A stretch of DNA of 64,000 nucleotides from Sphingopyxis sp. CCNWLW2 (lineage in GTDB: Bacteria > Pseudomonadota > Alphaproteobacteria > Sphingomonadales > Sphingomonadaceae): the NCBI RefSeq assembly GCF_037095755.1, contig NZ_JBAWKJ010000002.1, forward strand, positions 1,178,001-1,242,000, given 5' to 3'. A program made the position numbers and the translations under genes. The notes under the pieces were generated by a model. It ran no database searches. It was given only the letters and a program-made list of their open reading frames with translations, and was not told where the DNA came from. This document shows, in pieces, positions 34,158 through 43,711 of this stretch (positions within the stretch are counted from its first letter, which is position 1; each line of letters begins with the position of its first letter).

Positions 34158-34481
34158 ATGACGGCATTGGCATATATCGGTGCAGCGCTGGCCGAAATCG
34201 CGGGCTGCTTCGCCTTCTGGGCGTGGCTGCGGATGGACAAATCGGTGTGGTGGATATTGCCCGGCATCGCGTCGCTGGCGCTGTTCGCCTGGCTGCTCAC
34301 GCTCGTCGACGCCGAACATGCTGGACGGACTTACGCCGCCTATGGCAGCGTCTACATCGTGTCGGCGCTGATCTGGCTGTGGGCGGTCGAGGGCGCGAAG
34401 CCCGACCGCTGGGACCTGGTCGGCGCCGCCGTGTGCCTCGGCGGTGCGGCGATCATCCTGTTCGGGCCGCGGGCGAGTTAG
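34158..34481 (+). CDS. YnfA family (UPF0060) membrane protein
   Basis: A 107-residue inner-membrane protein with four predicted helices. The opening [17 protein letters not shown], then the central [19 protein letters not shown] and final [20 protein letters not shown] are the YnfA family signature, related to small multidrug-resistance transporters. Possible drug or quaternary-amine efflux, not established. Its stop overlaps the arylesterase stop by four bases in convergent orientation. Confidence 0.92.
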   Translation: MTALAYIGAALAEIAGCFAFWAWLRMDKSVWWILPGIASLALFAWLLTLVDAEHAGRTYAAYGSVYIVSALIWLWAVEGAKPDRWDLVGAAVCLGGAAIILFGPRAS

Positions 34482-35191
34482 CCCGCGTTCGGCAGCGCCT
34501 GTTCGACCAGCGGCGCCAGTCCCGCGGCCACGACCGTCACCCCCTTAGCATTGGGATGCATATTGTCGCCGAGCATCAGTGCCTTGTCGGTGACGACATT
34601 GTCGAGGATGAAGGGGTAGAAGCTCACATCATATTTCGACGCGAGTTCGGGATAGATGGGGTTGAACTTCTTCGCATAGTCGCTGCCGAGGTTCGGCGCG
34701 GCCATCATGCCGGTGAGCAACACCGGGATCTCGCGCTTTTTCAGTTCGGCGAGCATCGCGTCGAGATTGGCGCGCGTCTGGTCGGGGCCGATCCCGCGCA
34801 GCATGTCGTTGCCGCCGAGCCCGAGCACGACGAGCGCGGGCTTCGCCTTCGCATTGTCAAGCACATAGGTGAGGCGCTGGCGCCCCGCGGCGGTGGTGTC
34901 GCCCGACACGCCCGCATTCTGGACGCGCGCGACGACACCATCGTCGGCGAGTGCGGCCTGTAATTGCGGCGCGAGGCCTTCCTTCGGACCGAGCTGGTAG
35001 CCCGCATACAGGGAGTCACCGAAGGCGATCACGAGCGGCGCGTCGGCGGGAATCGCAGGCGCCGTTTTCGCCGCGCCCTTGTCGTTGGTCGAAGCCGACG
35101 GGTTTTCTGCCGATCCGCATGCGGCGAGTGGTTGGCAAAGAATTGCGACACAACCATATATAAGAGCAGAGCGCCATCCGGCCGTTCTCAT
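34478..35191 (-). CDS. tesA: Arylesterase / GDSL lysophospholipase, TesA-like lipoprotein
   Basis: A 237-residue SGNH hydrolase starting at ATG 35191. A lipobox PLAAC lies at about residues 22-25, so the mature enzyme should be a lipoprotein, unlike the soluble E. coli TesA. Catalytic motifs in order: GDSLYAGYQ (Ser nucleophile), GVSGDTT (block II, Gly), GGNDMLRG (Asn) and DNMHPN (Asp/His). It is divergent, with a 17-base gap, from a YbbA/YbbP-like ABC exporter, a conserved pairing in proteobacteria that suggests a shared lipid-related role. Confidence 0.9.
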   Translation of the reverse strand: MRTAGWRSALIYGCVAILCQPLAACGSAENPSASTNDKGAAKTAPAIPADAPLVIAFGDSLYAGYQLGPKEGLAPQLQAALADDGVVARVQNAGVSGDTTAAGRQRLTYVLDNAKAKPALVVLGLGGNDMLRGIGPDQTRANLDAMLAELKKREIPVLLTGMMAAPNLGSDYAKKFNPIYPELASKYDVSFYPFILDNVVTDKALMLGDNMHPNAKGVTVVAAGLAPLVEQALPNAG

Positions 35192-35208
35192 TTCAAAGGG
35201 TCCTCTTC

Positions 35209-35910
35209 TTGCCCGACGCCCAACGACAATCGCCCGACGTGGCGATCGCCGCCCACAATGTGACGCTGACGCTTGGAAGCGACAAGGCCCCTGTCGAAAT
35301 TTTGCGCGGCGTCGATCTGGAGGTTCCCGCGGGCGCCTCGGTCGCGCTGCTGGGACCGTCGGGGTCGGGGAAAAGCTCGCTGATGGCGGTGCTGGCCGGC
35401 CTCGAACGCGCGAACGGCGGCAGCATCCGCGTCGCGGGGCTCGATTTCGGGGCGATGGACGAGGATGATCTGGCGCGCGCAAGGCGCGGGCGGATCGGCA
35501 TTGTGTTGCAGGCGTTTCACCTGCTCCCGACGATGACCGCGCTCGAAAATGTCGCGGTGCCGCTGGAATTGGCCGGGATCGCCGATCCGTTCAGGCGCGC
35601 CGCGGCCGAGCTTGAAGCCGTCGGCCTCGGCCACCGCCTGACCCACTATCCCGCGCAGCTGTCGGGCGGCGAGCAGCAGCGCGTCGCGATCGCACGCGCG
35701 ATGGCGAGCGAGCCCGCGATCATCTTTGCCGATGAACCGACGGGCAATCTCGACACCGCAACCGGCCATGCGATCATCGACCTGATCTTTGCGCGCCGCG
35801 CCGCATTGGGCGCGACCTTGCTGATCATCACCCACGACCCCGAACTCGCCGGGCATTGCGACCGCGTCGTCGTGATGCACGACGGGAAAATCGAAGAGCG
35901 GGCCGCCTAG
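35209..35910 (+). CDS. ybbA: ABC transporter ATP-binding protein, YbbA-like
   Basis: A 233-residue ATPase started at TTG 35209. Walker A GPSGSGKSS (about residues 49-57), ABC signature LSGGEQQR (about 147), Walker B IIFADEPTG, and the H-loop ITHDPEL are all intact. It is of the MacB/LolD type, used with an FtsX-like permease. The permease gene begins at the next base after its stop, so they form a pair. The TesA-like gene is divergent; that arrangement (tesA-ybbA-ybbP) is conserved in E. coli. Confidence 0.93.
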   Translation: MPDAQRQSPDVAIAAHNVTLTLGSDKAPVEILRGVDLEVPAGASVALLGPSGSGKSSLMAVLAGLERANGGSIRVAGLDFGAMDEDDLARARRGRIGIVLQAFHLLPTMTALENVAVPLELAGIADPFRRAAAELEAVGLGHRLTHYPAQLSGGEQQRVAIARAMASEPAIIFADEPTGNLDTATGHAIIDLIFARRAALGATLLIITHDPELAGHCDRVVVMHDGKIEERAA

Positions 35911-38412
35911 GTGCTACCGCTCGCCACGCTCTGGCGCATCGCGCGCCGCGACCTTGCGACGCGCATTCGCGGGCTGCGCCTCCTCGCGGTCTGCCTGTTC
36001 CTCGGCGTCGCGACGCTCGCGGCGATCGGCAGCCTGACGCGCGGCATCACGTCCGAGCTTGAAGTCCGCGGACAGACGATCCTCGGCGGCGATGTCGAGT
36101 TCAGCCTGCCGCAGCGCGAGGCTACACCTGCGGAAATGGCGGGTTTCCGCCGCGTCGGCACGCCCTCAGCCACCGTGAGGCTGCGTGCGATGGCGAACGA
36201 TCCCGACGGCGAGGCTTTGCTGTCCGAATTGAAGGCGGTCGACGGCGCCTACCCCCTCTATGGCACCATGCGGCTGGACAGCGGCGCGCGCCAAGGTCCG
36301 CCGCCGCGGGGGGGTATCTGGATCGGCAAGGATCTCGTCTCGCGGCTGGGCCTGAAGGTCGGCGAGCGCGTGAAGTTCGGCGAAAAAAGCTTCCTGATCG
36401 ACGGCGTGATCGCCGAGGAGCCCGACCGGCTCGGCGAAGGCTTTACGCTCGGCCCCGTCGCGATCATCCGCCTGGCCGACCTGCCCGCGACGCAGCTGAT
36501 CCAGCCGGGCAGCCTTTATGAGAGCAAATATCGCGTCCGCCTGCCCGCAAGCGCGAACCCCGAAGCGGTCGGCAAGGCGCTGACCGCCGAGTTCCCCGAC
36601 GCGGGCTGGGATATCACCGACAGCAGCAACGGCGCGCCCGGCACGCGGCGCTTTATCGAGCGCATGGGGCAGTTCCTGTCGCTCGTCGGCCTTGCGGCGC
36701 TGGTGATCGCGGGGATCGGCGTCGGCAATGGCGTCGCTAGCTATCTTGCGGGCAAGCGCCCCGGCCTCGCGACGCTGAAGGTTCTCGGCGCCGACAGCGG
36801 CACGGTGGCGCGTATCTATGGATTGCAGATCCTCGCGGTCGCGGCGGTGTCGATCGTCGCGGGCCTGATCGTCGGCGCACTTGCGCCCGCCGCGATCGGC
36901 TGGATCGCCGGCGACGTGCTGCCCGTCAAACCCGGCGTTGCCATCTATCCGCTGCCGCTTGCCGTCAGCGCGGCCTATGGTCTGCTCATAGCCGTCGCCT
37001 TTGCCCTGCCCCCGCTCGCGGCGACGCGGCACGTTCCCGCCGCCGGGCTTTACCGCGCGACGGTGAGCGGCGCGGCGCGGGTCGACCGGCAGACGGTCGT
37101 CGCGGTCGCAGCGGCGCTGGCGGCGATCATCGCGCTCGCGGTCGGCACCGCGCGCGAGCCCTTGTTCGCGCTCGGTTTCATCGGGGCGGCGATCGGGCTG
37201 CTGCTCATCCTCGTCGGGCTCGGCTGGCTCGTGCGGCGCACCGCAAGCCGCCTGCCGCGTCCCAAGCGCCCGTTATTCCGCCTCGCACTCGCGAACCTCC
37301 ATCGCCCCGGCGCCGCAACCGGCGCGCTGGTCGTCGCACTCGGGCTGGGCCTGACCTTGTTCGTCACGCTGGCGGCGATTCAGACGAGCATCACCGCCGA
37401 AATCCAGTCGACCGTGCCGCAGCGCGCGCCGAGCTTCTTCGTGCTCGACGTGCCGCGCACCGAAACCGCACGCTTCCAGACGATGGTGGCGGGGGCCGAT
37501 CCCAAGGCCGAGATCAACATGATCCCCGCGCTGCGCGGCAGCGTCACCGAATTTGCCGGGCAGCGCGTCGACGAACTCGCCGAACTGCCCGAAGGCGCGT
37601 GGGTGCTACGCGGCGACCGCGGGCTGACGTACAGCCCGGTGCTGCCGAACGGCAGCGAGCTCGTCGGCGGCCAGTGGTGGGCCGCCGATTACAAGGGACC
37701 GCCGCTGGTCAGCGTCGAGCAGGAGGTCGCGACATCGCTCGGCCTCAAGATCGGCGATACGCTGTCGGTCAATGTGCTGGGGGTCGAAGTGCAGGCGAAG
37801 GTCGCCTCCTTCCGTACCGTCAACTGGGACAATTTCGGGCTGAACTATGTGCTCGTCTTCTCGCCCGGGACCTTCGACGCGGCGCCGCATAATATGGTCG
37901 CGACGGTGGCCGTGAGCCCCGAGGCCGAAACCGCTCTATCGCGTAGCATCCCGCGGGCCTTTCCGTCGGCGTCGCTGATCGCGGTGCGCGATGTGGTCTC
38001 GCAGGTGACAACGCTGCTGACGCAGATGAGCCAGGCGATCGCGGCGGCGGCGAGCATCGCGATCCTTGCGGGCATTGCCGTGCTGATCGGCGCGATTGCG
38101 GCGAGCCGCGAACGGCGCGTTTACGACAGCGTTATCCTGAAGCTGCTCGGCGCCACGCGCGGGCAGATTTTGGGCGCGCAGGGCATGGAATATGCGGTGC
38201 TCGCGGGCATCCTGGCGGTGCTCGCGCTCGGGCTGGGCCTTGCGGGCGCCTGGTATGTCGTGACGCAGCTGTTCGAGTTCGACTTCGCGCCCGATCCGCT
38301 GATCGTCGGGCTGACCCTGCTCGGCGGCGCCGGCTTGTCCTTCCTGATCGGGATTGCGGGAAGCTGGCCTCTGCTCTCGGCGAAGCCGGCGCAGGCTTTG
38401 CGGAGTCTTTAG
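35911..38412 (+). CDS. ybbP: ABC transporter permease, YbbP/FtsX type
   Basis: An 833-residue permease with a duplicated FtsX-type layout: one N-terminal helix (LLAVCLFLGVATLAAIG), a long periplasmic domain (about 45-255), three helices (about 265-370), four central helices (about 395-500), a second periplasmic domain (about 505-685), and three terminal helices. Starts at GTG 35911 directly after the ATPase stop. Members are thought to act in lipoprotein or lipid handling or in mechanotransmission; the cargo is not known. It converges with the TauE gene with a 4-base overlap. Confidence 0.9.
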   Translation: MLPLATLWRIARRDLATRIRGLRLLAVCLFLGVATLAAIGSLTRGITSELEVRGQTILGGDVEFSLPQREATPAEMAGFRRVGTPSATVRLRAMANDPDGEALLSELKAVDGAYPLYGTMRLDSGARQGPPPRGGIWIGKDLVSRLGLKVGERVKFGEKSFLIDGVIAEEPDRLGEGFTLGPVAIIRLADLPATQLIQPGSLYESKYRVRLPASANPEAVGKALTAEFPDAGWDITDSSNGAPGTRRFIERMGQFLSLVGLAALVIAGIGVGNGVASYLAGKRPGLATLKVLGADSGTVARIYGLQILAVAAVSIVAGLIVGALAPAAIGWIAGDVLPVKPGVAIYPLPLAVSAAYGLLIAVAFALPPLAATRHVPAAGLYRATVSGAARVDRQTVVAVAAALAAIIALAVGTAREPLFALGFIGAAIGLLLILVGLGWLVRRTASRLPRPKRPLFRLALANLHRPGAATGALVVALGLGLTLFVTLAAIQTSITAEIQSTVPQRAPSFFVLDVPRTETARFQTMVAGADPKAEINMIPALRGSVTEFAGQRVDELAELPEGAWVLRGDRGLTYSPVLPNGSELVGGQWWAADYKGPPLVSVEQEVATSLGLKIGDTLSVNVLGVEVQAKVASFRTVNWDNFGLNYVLVFSPGTFDAAPHNMVATVAVSPEAETALSRSIPRAFPSASLIAVRDVVSQVTTLLTQMSQAIAAAASIAILAGIAVLIGAIAASRERRVYDSVILKLLGATRGQILGAQGMEYAVLAGILAVLALGLGLAGAWYVVTQLFEFDFAPDPLIVGLTLLGGAGLSFLIGIAGSWPLLSAKPAQALRSL

Positions 38413-39170
38413 TTCAAGAGCCGCACCACCGCCGACACCGCCGCGATGCCGAGGACGATCGCGACCATCGCCTGCCAGATATGCGGCGGGACCCGGCCGA
38501 AATGGCGCGCGCCGACATAATTCCCCAGCCACATCGGCACGAACAGGATCACCGCGAGCAGGAACAATCGCCACGTCGCGATCCCGACCCAGAGCGCGGC
38601 GAGCGTGCCCGCGATCGCGGTGCCAAAGAAGATCAGCAACATGGATGCGCGCGCGACCTTGGGCTCGAGATGACGACGAAGGTAGAAGGGCACGACCGGC
38701 GGTCCCGGCATCGCGGCAAAGCCGGTGAGGATGCCCGATGCGACCCCCGTCCCCGCAATCGCGCCGCGCCCCGGCCGGTGTCCCTCGGGCTGTTTGGGCA
38801 GCAGCACCGCGACAAAGGCGCCGACCGCGACGAGCGTGATCAGCAGCCGCGCGACGTCGGGCGTCGTCGCGTCGAGCGCGACCATGCCGACCGGCGTCGT
38901 CGCCATCGCGAGCAGCGCGATCGGCACCGCGGTCGCGCGGTCGGCGTCGGCCATGATGATCCCGATCCCGACCGGGCCGATCAGCAGTTGCAGCAATATG
39001 CCAAGCACCACCGCCTCGCCGGGTGCGATGATCAGGCCCAGGAGCGGCACGAGGATGATCGCCATGCCAAAGCCGGTGAGGCCGCGGACATAAGCGGCGG
39101 CGAAGGTCATCGCGGCGGCACCAACGAGCGTCAGCGGCGCGATGCCGACAAGCTGCGACAGGCCGGTCAA
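38409..39170 (-). CDS. TauE/SafE family permease
   Basis: A 253-residue inner-membrane protein with about eight helices. The opening AAYVRGLTGFGMAIILVPLL and second repeat ASGILTGFAAMPGPPVVPFYL are the TauE/SafE repeats with the GxG and GPP motifs. Family members export or take up sulfite, sulfonates and other anions; the substrate is unknown here. It is read leftward and overlaps the permease stop by four bases. Upstream, about 120 bases without a gene separate it from the next gene. Confidence 0.88.
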   Translation of the reverse strand: MTGLSQLVGIAPLTLVGAAAMTFAAAYVRGLTGFGMAIILVPLLGLIIAPGEAVVLGILLQLLIGPVGIGIIMADADRATAVPIALLAMATTPVGMVALDATTPDVARLLITLVAVGAFVAVLLPKQPEGHRPGRGAIAGTGVASGILTGFAAMPGPPVVPFYLRRHLEPKVARASMLLIFFGTAIAGTLAALWVGIATWRLFLLAVILFVPMWLGNYVGARHFGRVPPHIWQAMVAIVLGIAAVSAVVRLLN

Positions 39171-39292
39171 GCGGCGTGCGCCACGACGGACGGGCGGAAG
39201 GCGGGATGGAAGGACAGCGCTTGTTTCCCCGGCAGCGGATCGAACCGCCCGGCCGATACCGCAGGAACGCCGGGGCGGCTAGCCCCCGCCGT

Positions 39293-40444
39293 TCAAGCCA
39301 GCGGCCAAAGCTTGTCGACAGGGCGTTCGAGCACGTGCGCGGCGATGCTGTGCAATTTTTGCGGTACGAGGCGTCCGGTCCTTGCCGCGTCGGCAAGCCA
39401 GGTTTCGATCGATCCGCCGGTTTCGATCCATTTGTCCTGGCGCAGCATCCCGTAAAAGGCGCCCGCGAGAATATGGATGCCATCGTCCGATTTGCGCCAA
39501 CGATCGGACGGATTGCGCGCGACCCCCAGTGCCTCGGCGATCAGCTGATCGAGTGCCTGCGCCAGATCCTCGTTCAGCAGGCCTTCGAGCGTCGTATAGC
39601 CCCATTTGGGATCATGCTCGGCGACGACGCGCGGGATCAGCGGGTCTTTGGCGAGGATGGCGAGCGCGGCCTTTGCCGCGGGGCCGTCCATCACCACCGG
39701 CGGGTGGAGCATTTCATGGCCCGCGTTGCGCACGGTGATCGCAGTGTTCCAGTCGGCGGCCTGCAGGAAGGTCTGCCCCTGCACCTTGATCCCGTGCGGC
39801 TTGCAGAATTGCAGCAGCACCACCTCGATCTGCGGGTCGAAGGTCCGGCCGGTCAGTTTTTCGTGAAGGCGGATCACGTCATAGGCACCCAGATCGGCCT
39901 GAAGCTGAATGATCCGTCCCTCCAGCGCGGCGATGCGTTCGGTGCGAAAGGCGGCGAAACCCGCATCACGCATCGCTTCGAGCACCGCTTTCACGCGCGG
40001 GGCATTCGCGGCGAACCACGCCCAGTCCTTTTCGTTCCAGTTGCTGCTCGCGCGATAGGCGGTGAGGAGGCGCGCCTCGGGCGCGGCGGCGGCGGCGATC
40101 AGCGCGGCAAGGCTGCTGTCGTCGCCGCCCGAAAAGATGAGCGACAAGACGGGGCCGAGCAGCCCGAAACCCGCATCATTGGCCTCGCGCGACAGCACCG
40201 GAATTTCGGCGCGCGCCGCAGCCGAAAGGCGCGGCGCGAAGGCGTCGACGTCGGCCTGATAATAGGGCAAATAAAGCTCTCCCCCCGCCAGCGGCCCCAG
40301 AAAGGCGAGCGCGTCGAAGCCTTCGGATGCGCGCACTTTCCATTGCGTGCGCATCGGCGGGCGCTGATTTTGCGCTGAGGCGATGGTGGGAACAGCGAGG
40401 GCGGCGGTGCCGAGCGAGGCGGCAATGAAGAAGCGGCGATCCAT
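39293..40444 (-). CDS. Exported protein with HExxH zinc-peptidase-like motif
   Basis: A 383-residue protein. The N-terminus MDRRFFIAASLGTAALAVPTIASAQ looks like a twin-arginine (Tat) or Sec signal, cut near residue 25. Mid-protein RNAGHEMLHPP (about residue 239-249) has HEMLH, a perfect HExxH, and a later downstream glutamate-rich region (HDPKWGYTTLEGLLNEDLAQ) could give the third ligand. I do not recognise a named family. It lies 10 bases downstream of an AraC gene in the same direction, so the two may be expressed together. Peptidase activity is inference from the motif alone. Confidence 0.7.
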   Translation of the reverse strand: MDRRFFIAASLGTAALAVPTIASAQNQRPPMRTQWKVRASEGFDALAFLGPLAGGELYLPYYQADVDAFAPRLSAAARAEIPVLSREANDAGFGLLGPVLSLIFSGGDDSSLAALIAAAAAPEARLLTAYRASSNWNEKDWAWFAANAPRVKAVLEAMRDAGFAAFRTERIAALEGRIIQLQADLGAYDVIRLHEKLTGRTFDPQIEVVLLQFCKPHGIKVQGQTFLQAADWNTAITVRNAGHEMLHPPVVMDGPAAKAALAILAKDPLIPRVVAEHDPKWGYTTLEGLLNEDLAQALDQLIAEALGVARNPSDRWRKSDDGIHILAGAFYGMLRQDKWIETGGSIETWLADAARTGRLVPQKLHSIAAHVLERPVDKLWPLA

Positions 40445-40453
40445 GAACCCTGC

Positions 40454-41140
40454 CTAGCGGGGATCGACGCCCCCGGCTTGAACGGACTTTGCCCGGTGCA
40501 GGATCGGCGGGGCGCCGGTCATCGCGGCGATCGACCGGGTCAGATGCGCCTGATCGGCGAACCCCTGGTCGGCGGCGAGATCGGCGAGACTGCCCTGCCA
40601 AGCGTCGATCGCGGTGAGCGCCCGCCGCGTCCGTGCCTCGAGCCGGAACCGCTTGGGGCTGACACCATAGGCTCGCGCGAAGCCGCGGCTGATCGACGCG
40701 GGGTTGAGCCCCATATGATCGGCCCAGTCGGCGAGCAATATGTCGGGATCGGCGGTGAGCGCCGCGGCGAGCAGGTCGGGCCAATCGTCGCGCCGCGCCG
40801 CGCCCGCGCGGAAATGATCGCGGACATAATCGGCGGCCGCCTGTGGATCGCGTTCGGCGAGGCGCACGGCGGTGTCGGGGTCGGCGATATGCCCCGCCCC
40901 CGGCGCGAGTCCCTTTGCCACCGGCAGATTGAGCACGTGCGCGCCGCGCGCGCCGAAACGATCCTGGTGCGCGGTCCAGTCGCCGTGCACGACGATCGTT
41001 CCCGGCCGCACCGCGATGCGCCCCTGATCGCCCGATTCTTCATAATCGCCACCGAGGACGAGCGCGGCATAACCAACGGCATGGCGATGACGCGGCAGGC
41101 ATTCGCCCGCCGCATACCGGCCGATGCCGATCCTGCTCAC
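40454..41140 (-). CDS. AraC-family transcriptional regulator
   Basis: A 228-residue AraC regulator starting at GTG 41140. The N-terminus is a small cupin-like sensor ([21 protein letters not shown] with a histidine pair, then [17 protein letters not shown]). The C-terminal double helix-turn-helix runs [43 protein letters not shown]. Its start overlaps the thrS stop (GTGA), so it is translationally coupled with thrS, an odd pairing. It precedes the HExxH protein by 10 bases. Confidence 0.85.
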   Translation of the reverse strand: MSRIGIGRYAAGECLPRHRHAVGYAALVLGGDYEESGDQGRIAVRPGTIVVHGDWTAHQDRFGARGAHVLNLPVAKGLAPGAGHIADPDTAVRLAERDPQAAADYVRDHFRAGAARRDDWPDLLAAALTADPDILLADWADHMGLNPASISRGFARAYGVSPKRFRLEARTRRALTAIDAWQGSLADLAADQGFADQAHLTRSIAAMTGAPPILHRAKSVQAGGVDPR

Positions 41141-43143
41141 GGCTCGCGCAAATCCGGCGGGGTCGCCTCGCCCTTCAGCATCGCGATCGCCTCGGCGAGC
41201 GGCATGATGCGCTGGCCGTCCTGCCCGAGGGTGCGGATCGCGACGGTGCCTTCCTCGGCTTCGCGATTGCCGACCACCAGCAGATAGGGGACTTTGGCGA
41301 GGCTGTGTTCGCGGACCTTGTAGTTGATCTTCTCGTTGCGAAGGTCGCTGTCGACGCGGATGCCCGCCGCGGTGAGCTGCGCCACCGCATCCTTGGCGTA
41401 AGCGTCGGCGTCCGACACGATCGTCGCGACGACCGCCTGCACCGGCGCGAGCCAGGTCGGGAAGCGGCCAGCGAAATGCTCGATCAATATGCCGATGAAG
41501 CGCTCGTACGTGCCGAGGATCGCGCGGTGGAGCATCACCGGGCGGTGGCGCTCTCCATCCTCGCCGATATAGCTCGCGTCGAGGCGTTCGGGCATCACGC
41601 GGTCGGACTGGATCGTCCCGCACTGCCAAGTGCGGCCGATCGCGTCGGTCAGGTGGAATTCGAGCTTGGGCGCATAGAAGGCGCCCTCGCCGGGCAGTTC
41701 TTCCCAGCCATATTCTTCGGTCGCCATGCCCGCGCGTTCGACAGCTTCGCGAAGCTCGGCCTCGGCCTTGTCCCACATCTCTTCGGTGCCGAAGCGCATG
41801 TCGGGGCGCAGCGCGAGCTTGACCGCATATTTCTCGAACCCGAGCTGCTTGTAGACGCGGTCGAGCAATGCGCAGAAGTCGCGCACTTCCTCGACGATCT
41901 GGTCCTCGCGGCAGAAGATATGGCCGTCGTCCTGCGTGAACTGGCGCACGCGCATGATGCCGTGCAGCGCGCCGTGCGGCTCGTTGCGGTGGCAGCAGCC
42001 CATTTCGGCCATGCGCAGCGGCAGGTCGCGATACGACTTCATGCCCTGACGGAAGATCAGGACGTGCGCGGGGCAGTTCATCGGCTTCAATGCCATCCAC
42101 TCGGCGTCGTCCGACACCAGCGGGCCTTCACTCTCGATGTTCGGCACTTCGTCGGGGATGACGAACATATTTTCGCGATATTTGCCCCAGTGGCCCGACT
42201 GTTCCCACTGGCGCGCGTCCATCACCTGCGGGGTCTTGACCTCCTGATAGCCCGAACCGTCGATCGCGCGGCGCATATAGGCCTCGAGCTCGCGGTAGAT
42301 GCGGTAGCCCTTGGGGTGCCAGAAGACGCTACCGTGCGCTTCTTCCTGCAGGTGGAACAGGTCCATCTCGCGCCCGATCTTGCGATGGTCGCGCTTCGCG
42401 GCTTCTTCCAGACGGACGAGATGTTCGGCGAGCTGCTTCTTGTTGAGCCAGCCGGTGCCGTAGATGCGGCTGAGCTGCGCATTCTTCTGGTCGCCGCGCC
42501 AATATGCGCCCGAGACGCGCGTCAGCTTGAACGCGGCGGGGTCTAGTTTGCCCGTCGAGGCGAGGTGCGGGCCGCGGCACATGTCCATCCAGCCGTCGCC
42601 GCTGCGATAGACCGTCAGCTCTTCGCCTTGCGGCAGTTCGGCAGCCCATTCGGCCTTGAAGGTCTCTCCCTCGGCCACCCATTTGGCGATCAGCTTGTCG
42701 CGCTCCCAAACCTCGCGCGTCAGCGGCAGGTCGGCGGCGATGATGCGGCGCATCTCCTCCTCGATCAGCGGCAGTTCGTCGTCGCGGAACGGGCCGCGAT
42801 CGGCAGCGGGCGCGAAGTCGTAATAGAAGCCGTCGCCCGTCGAGGGGCCGAAGGTGATCTGCGTGCCCGGAAACAGCTTCTGCACCGCCTCGGCGAGGAC
42901 GTGCGCATAGTCGTGGCGGAAGAGTTCGAGCGCGTCGGCCTCGTCGCGGCTCGTCACCAGCGACAGGTTCGTGTCTTCCTCCAGCGGGCGCATGATGTCG
43001 CGCAGCTCGCCGTCAATCTTCGCGGCGAGCGCGGCCTTCGCGAGGCCGGGTCCGATGTCGGCCGCGATCTGTGCCGCGGTAGTGCCGCGCACGACTTCAC
43101 GGGCAGAGCCATCGGGAAGGGTGACGCGGATCATGTCGGACAT
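41137..43143 (-). CDS. thrS: Threonine-tRNA ligase
   Basis: A 668-residue class II synthetase that charges tRNA-Thr. Domain order: TGS-like (about 1-65); editing domain with [10 protein letters not shown] (HxxxH) at about 76; catalytic core with the zinc Cys in [12 protein letters not shown]; motif 2 [24 protein letters not shown], here MGCCHRNEP (split by a Cys pair); motif 3 [10 protein letters not shown]; then the anticodon-binding domain. Start ATG 43143 giving [13 protein letters not shown]. Full length. Downstream AraC overlaps its stop. No T-box was seen upstream. Confidence 0.96.
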   Translation of the reverse strand: MSDMIRVTLPDGSAREVVRGTTAAQIAADIGPGLAKAALAAKIDGELRDIMRPLEEDTNLSLVTSRDEADALELFRHDYAHVLAEAVQKLFPGTQITFGPSTGDGFYYDFAPAADRGPFRDDELPLIEEEMRRIIAADLPLTREVWERDKLIAKWVAEGETFKAEWAAELPQGEELTVYRSGDGWMDMCRGPHLASTGKLDPAAFKLTRVSGAYWRGDQKNAQLSRIYGTGWLNKKQLAEHLVRLEEAAKRDHRKIGREMDLFHLQEEAHGSVFWHPKGYRIYRELEAYMRRAIDGSGYQEVKTPQVMDARQWEQSGHWGKYRENMFVIPDEVPNIESEGPLVSDDAEWMALKPMNCPAHVLIFRQGMKSYRDLPLRMAEMGCCHRNEPHGALHGIMRVRQFTQDDGHIFCREDQIVEEVRDFCALLDRVYKQLGFEKYAVKLALRPDMRFGTEEMWDKAEAELREAVERAGMATEEYGWEELPGEGAFYAPKLEFHLTDAIGRTWQCGTIQSDRVMPERLDASYIGEDGERHRPVMLHRAILGTYERFIGILIEHFAGRFPTWLAPVQAVVATIVSDADAYAKDAVAQLTAAGIRVDSDLRNEKINYKVREHSLAKVPYLLVVGNREAEEGTVAIRTLGQDGQRIMPLAEAIAMLKGEATPPDLREP

Positions 43144-43234
43144 CGAAAAATCGGCCTTTCTTGCGGGGTAGAACAGCGCCCCTTTGCCAGCATGCGATAT
43201 GGGCGGCAAGGGGCGGATTCACAACAAAGCTTGC

Positions 43235-43253
43235 AATGATACAATGTATCATT
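43235..43253 (+). promoter_or_regulatory. Fur-superfamily operator (7-1-7 palindrome), probably for Zur
   Basis: AATGATACAATGTATCATT is a perfect 19-bp palindrome containing TGATACA-A-TGTATCA, the 7-1-7 shape of Fur, Zur and PerR sites. It lies 36 bases before the merC start and near the divergent thrS start. The MerC family has mercury/zinc links, so Zur is the likeliest regulator (inference). Half-site similarity to the known boxes is good but not identical. Confidence 0.75.
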
Positions 43254-43288
43254 ATCTGGCGTCGGAACCCTCCCGCGAAAGAAACCCC

Positions 43289-43711
43289 ATGTGCCTTCCC
43301 GCCGCGCGCCCGCGCCTTGCCGACCTGACGGGACTTGCCCTGTCGTTTACTTGCCTGCTCCACTGCCTTGCCCTGCCTTTGCTCCTGCTTCTGGCCCCCG
43401 CGTTCAGCCGCTGGATTGCGCTGCCCGAGGGGGTTCATGCGGCGATCCTGTTGCTGGCTTTGCCCGCTGCCGCGATCGCGATGCGCGATGGTTGGAGACG
43501 GCATCGGCGGGTTACGCCCACGATGCTCGCAGTTACCGGACTGGTCCTGCTTGCGCTTGGCCTGGCAGCGCACGAGGGGTGGATCGCCGCCGCCGATCCC
43601 GAGGCCGCCGACCGCCTGTTGACCTCGGCCGGCGCGCTCACGCTTGCCGCCGCGCATCTCGTCAACTGGCGCTGGCGTCATCGCGGCGGCGGGCATAAGT
43701 TGCGGGCATGA
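43289..43711 (+). CDS. MerC-family membrane protein
   Basis: A 140-residue inner-membrane protein with four helices, starting at ATG 43289 (an upstream in-frame ATG at 43244 lies inside the palindromic operator, so it is less likely). The motif FTCLLHCLALPLLLLL has the paired cysteines of MerC proteins (CxxHC), and three further helices follow. MerC transports mercuric ion in mer operons, but relatives outside mer clusters are often linked to metal homeostasis under Zur. Its stop overlaps the VOC gene start (ATGA). No other mer genes are here. Confidence 0.85.
   Translation: MCLPAARPRLADLTGLALSFTCLLHCLALPLLLLLAPAFSRWIALPEGVHAAILLLALPAAAIAMRDGWRRHRRVTPTMLAVTGLVLLALGLAAHEGWIAAADPEAADRLLTSAGALTLAAAHLVNWRWRHRGGGHKLRA

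Noticed and set aside
41141..42100. Leftward frame extending the AraC gene upstream to 42100
   Set aside because: That part lies in another frame over thrS on the same strand; the AraC family start fits GTG 41140, which overlaps the thrS stop.
43244..43288. Upstream start for merC at ATG 43244
   Set aside because: The ATG is the centre of the perfect operator palindrome and no ribosome site precedes it; the start at 43289 gives a standard MerC N-terminus.
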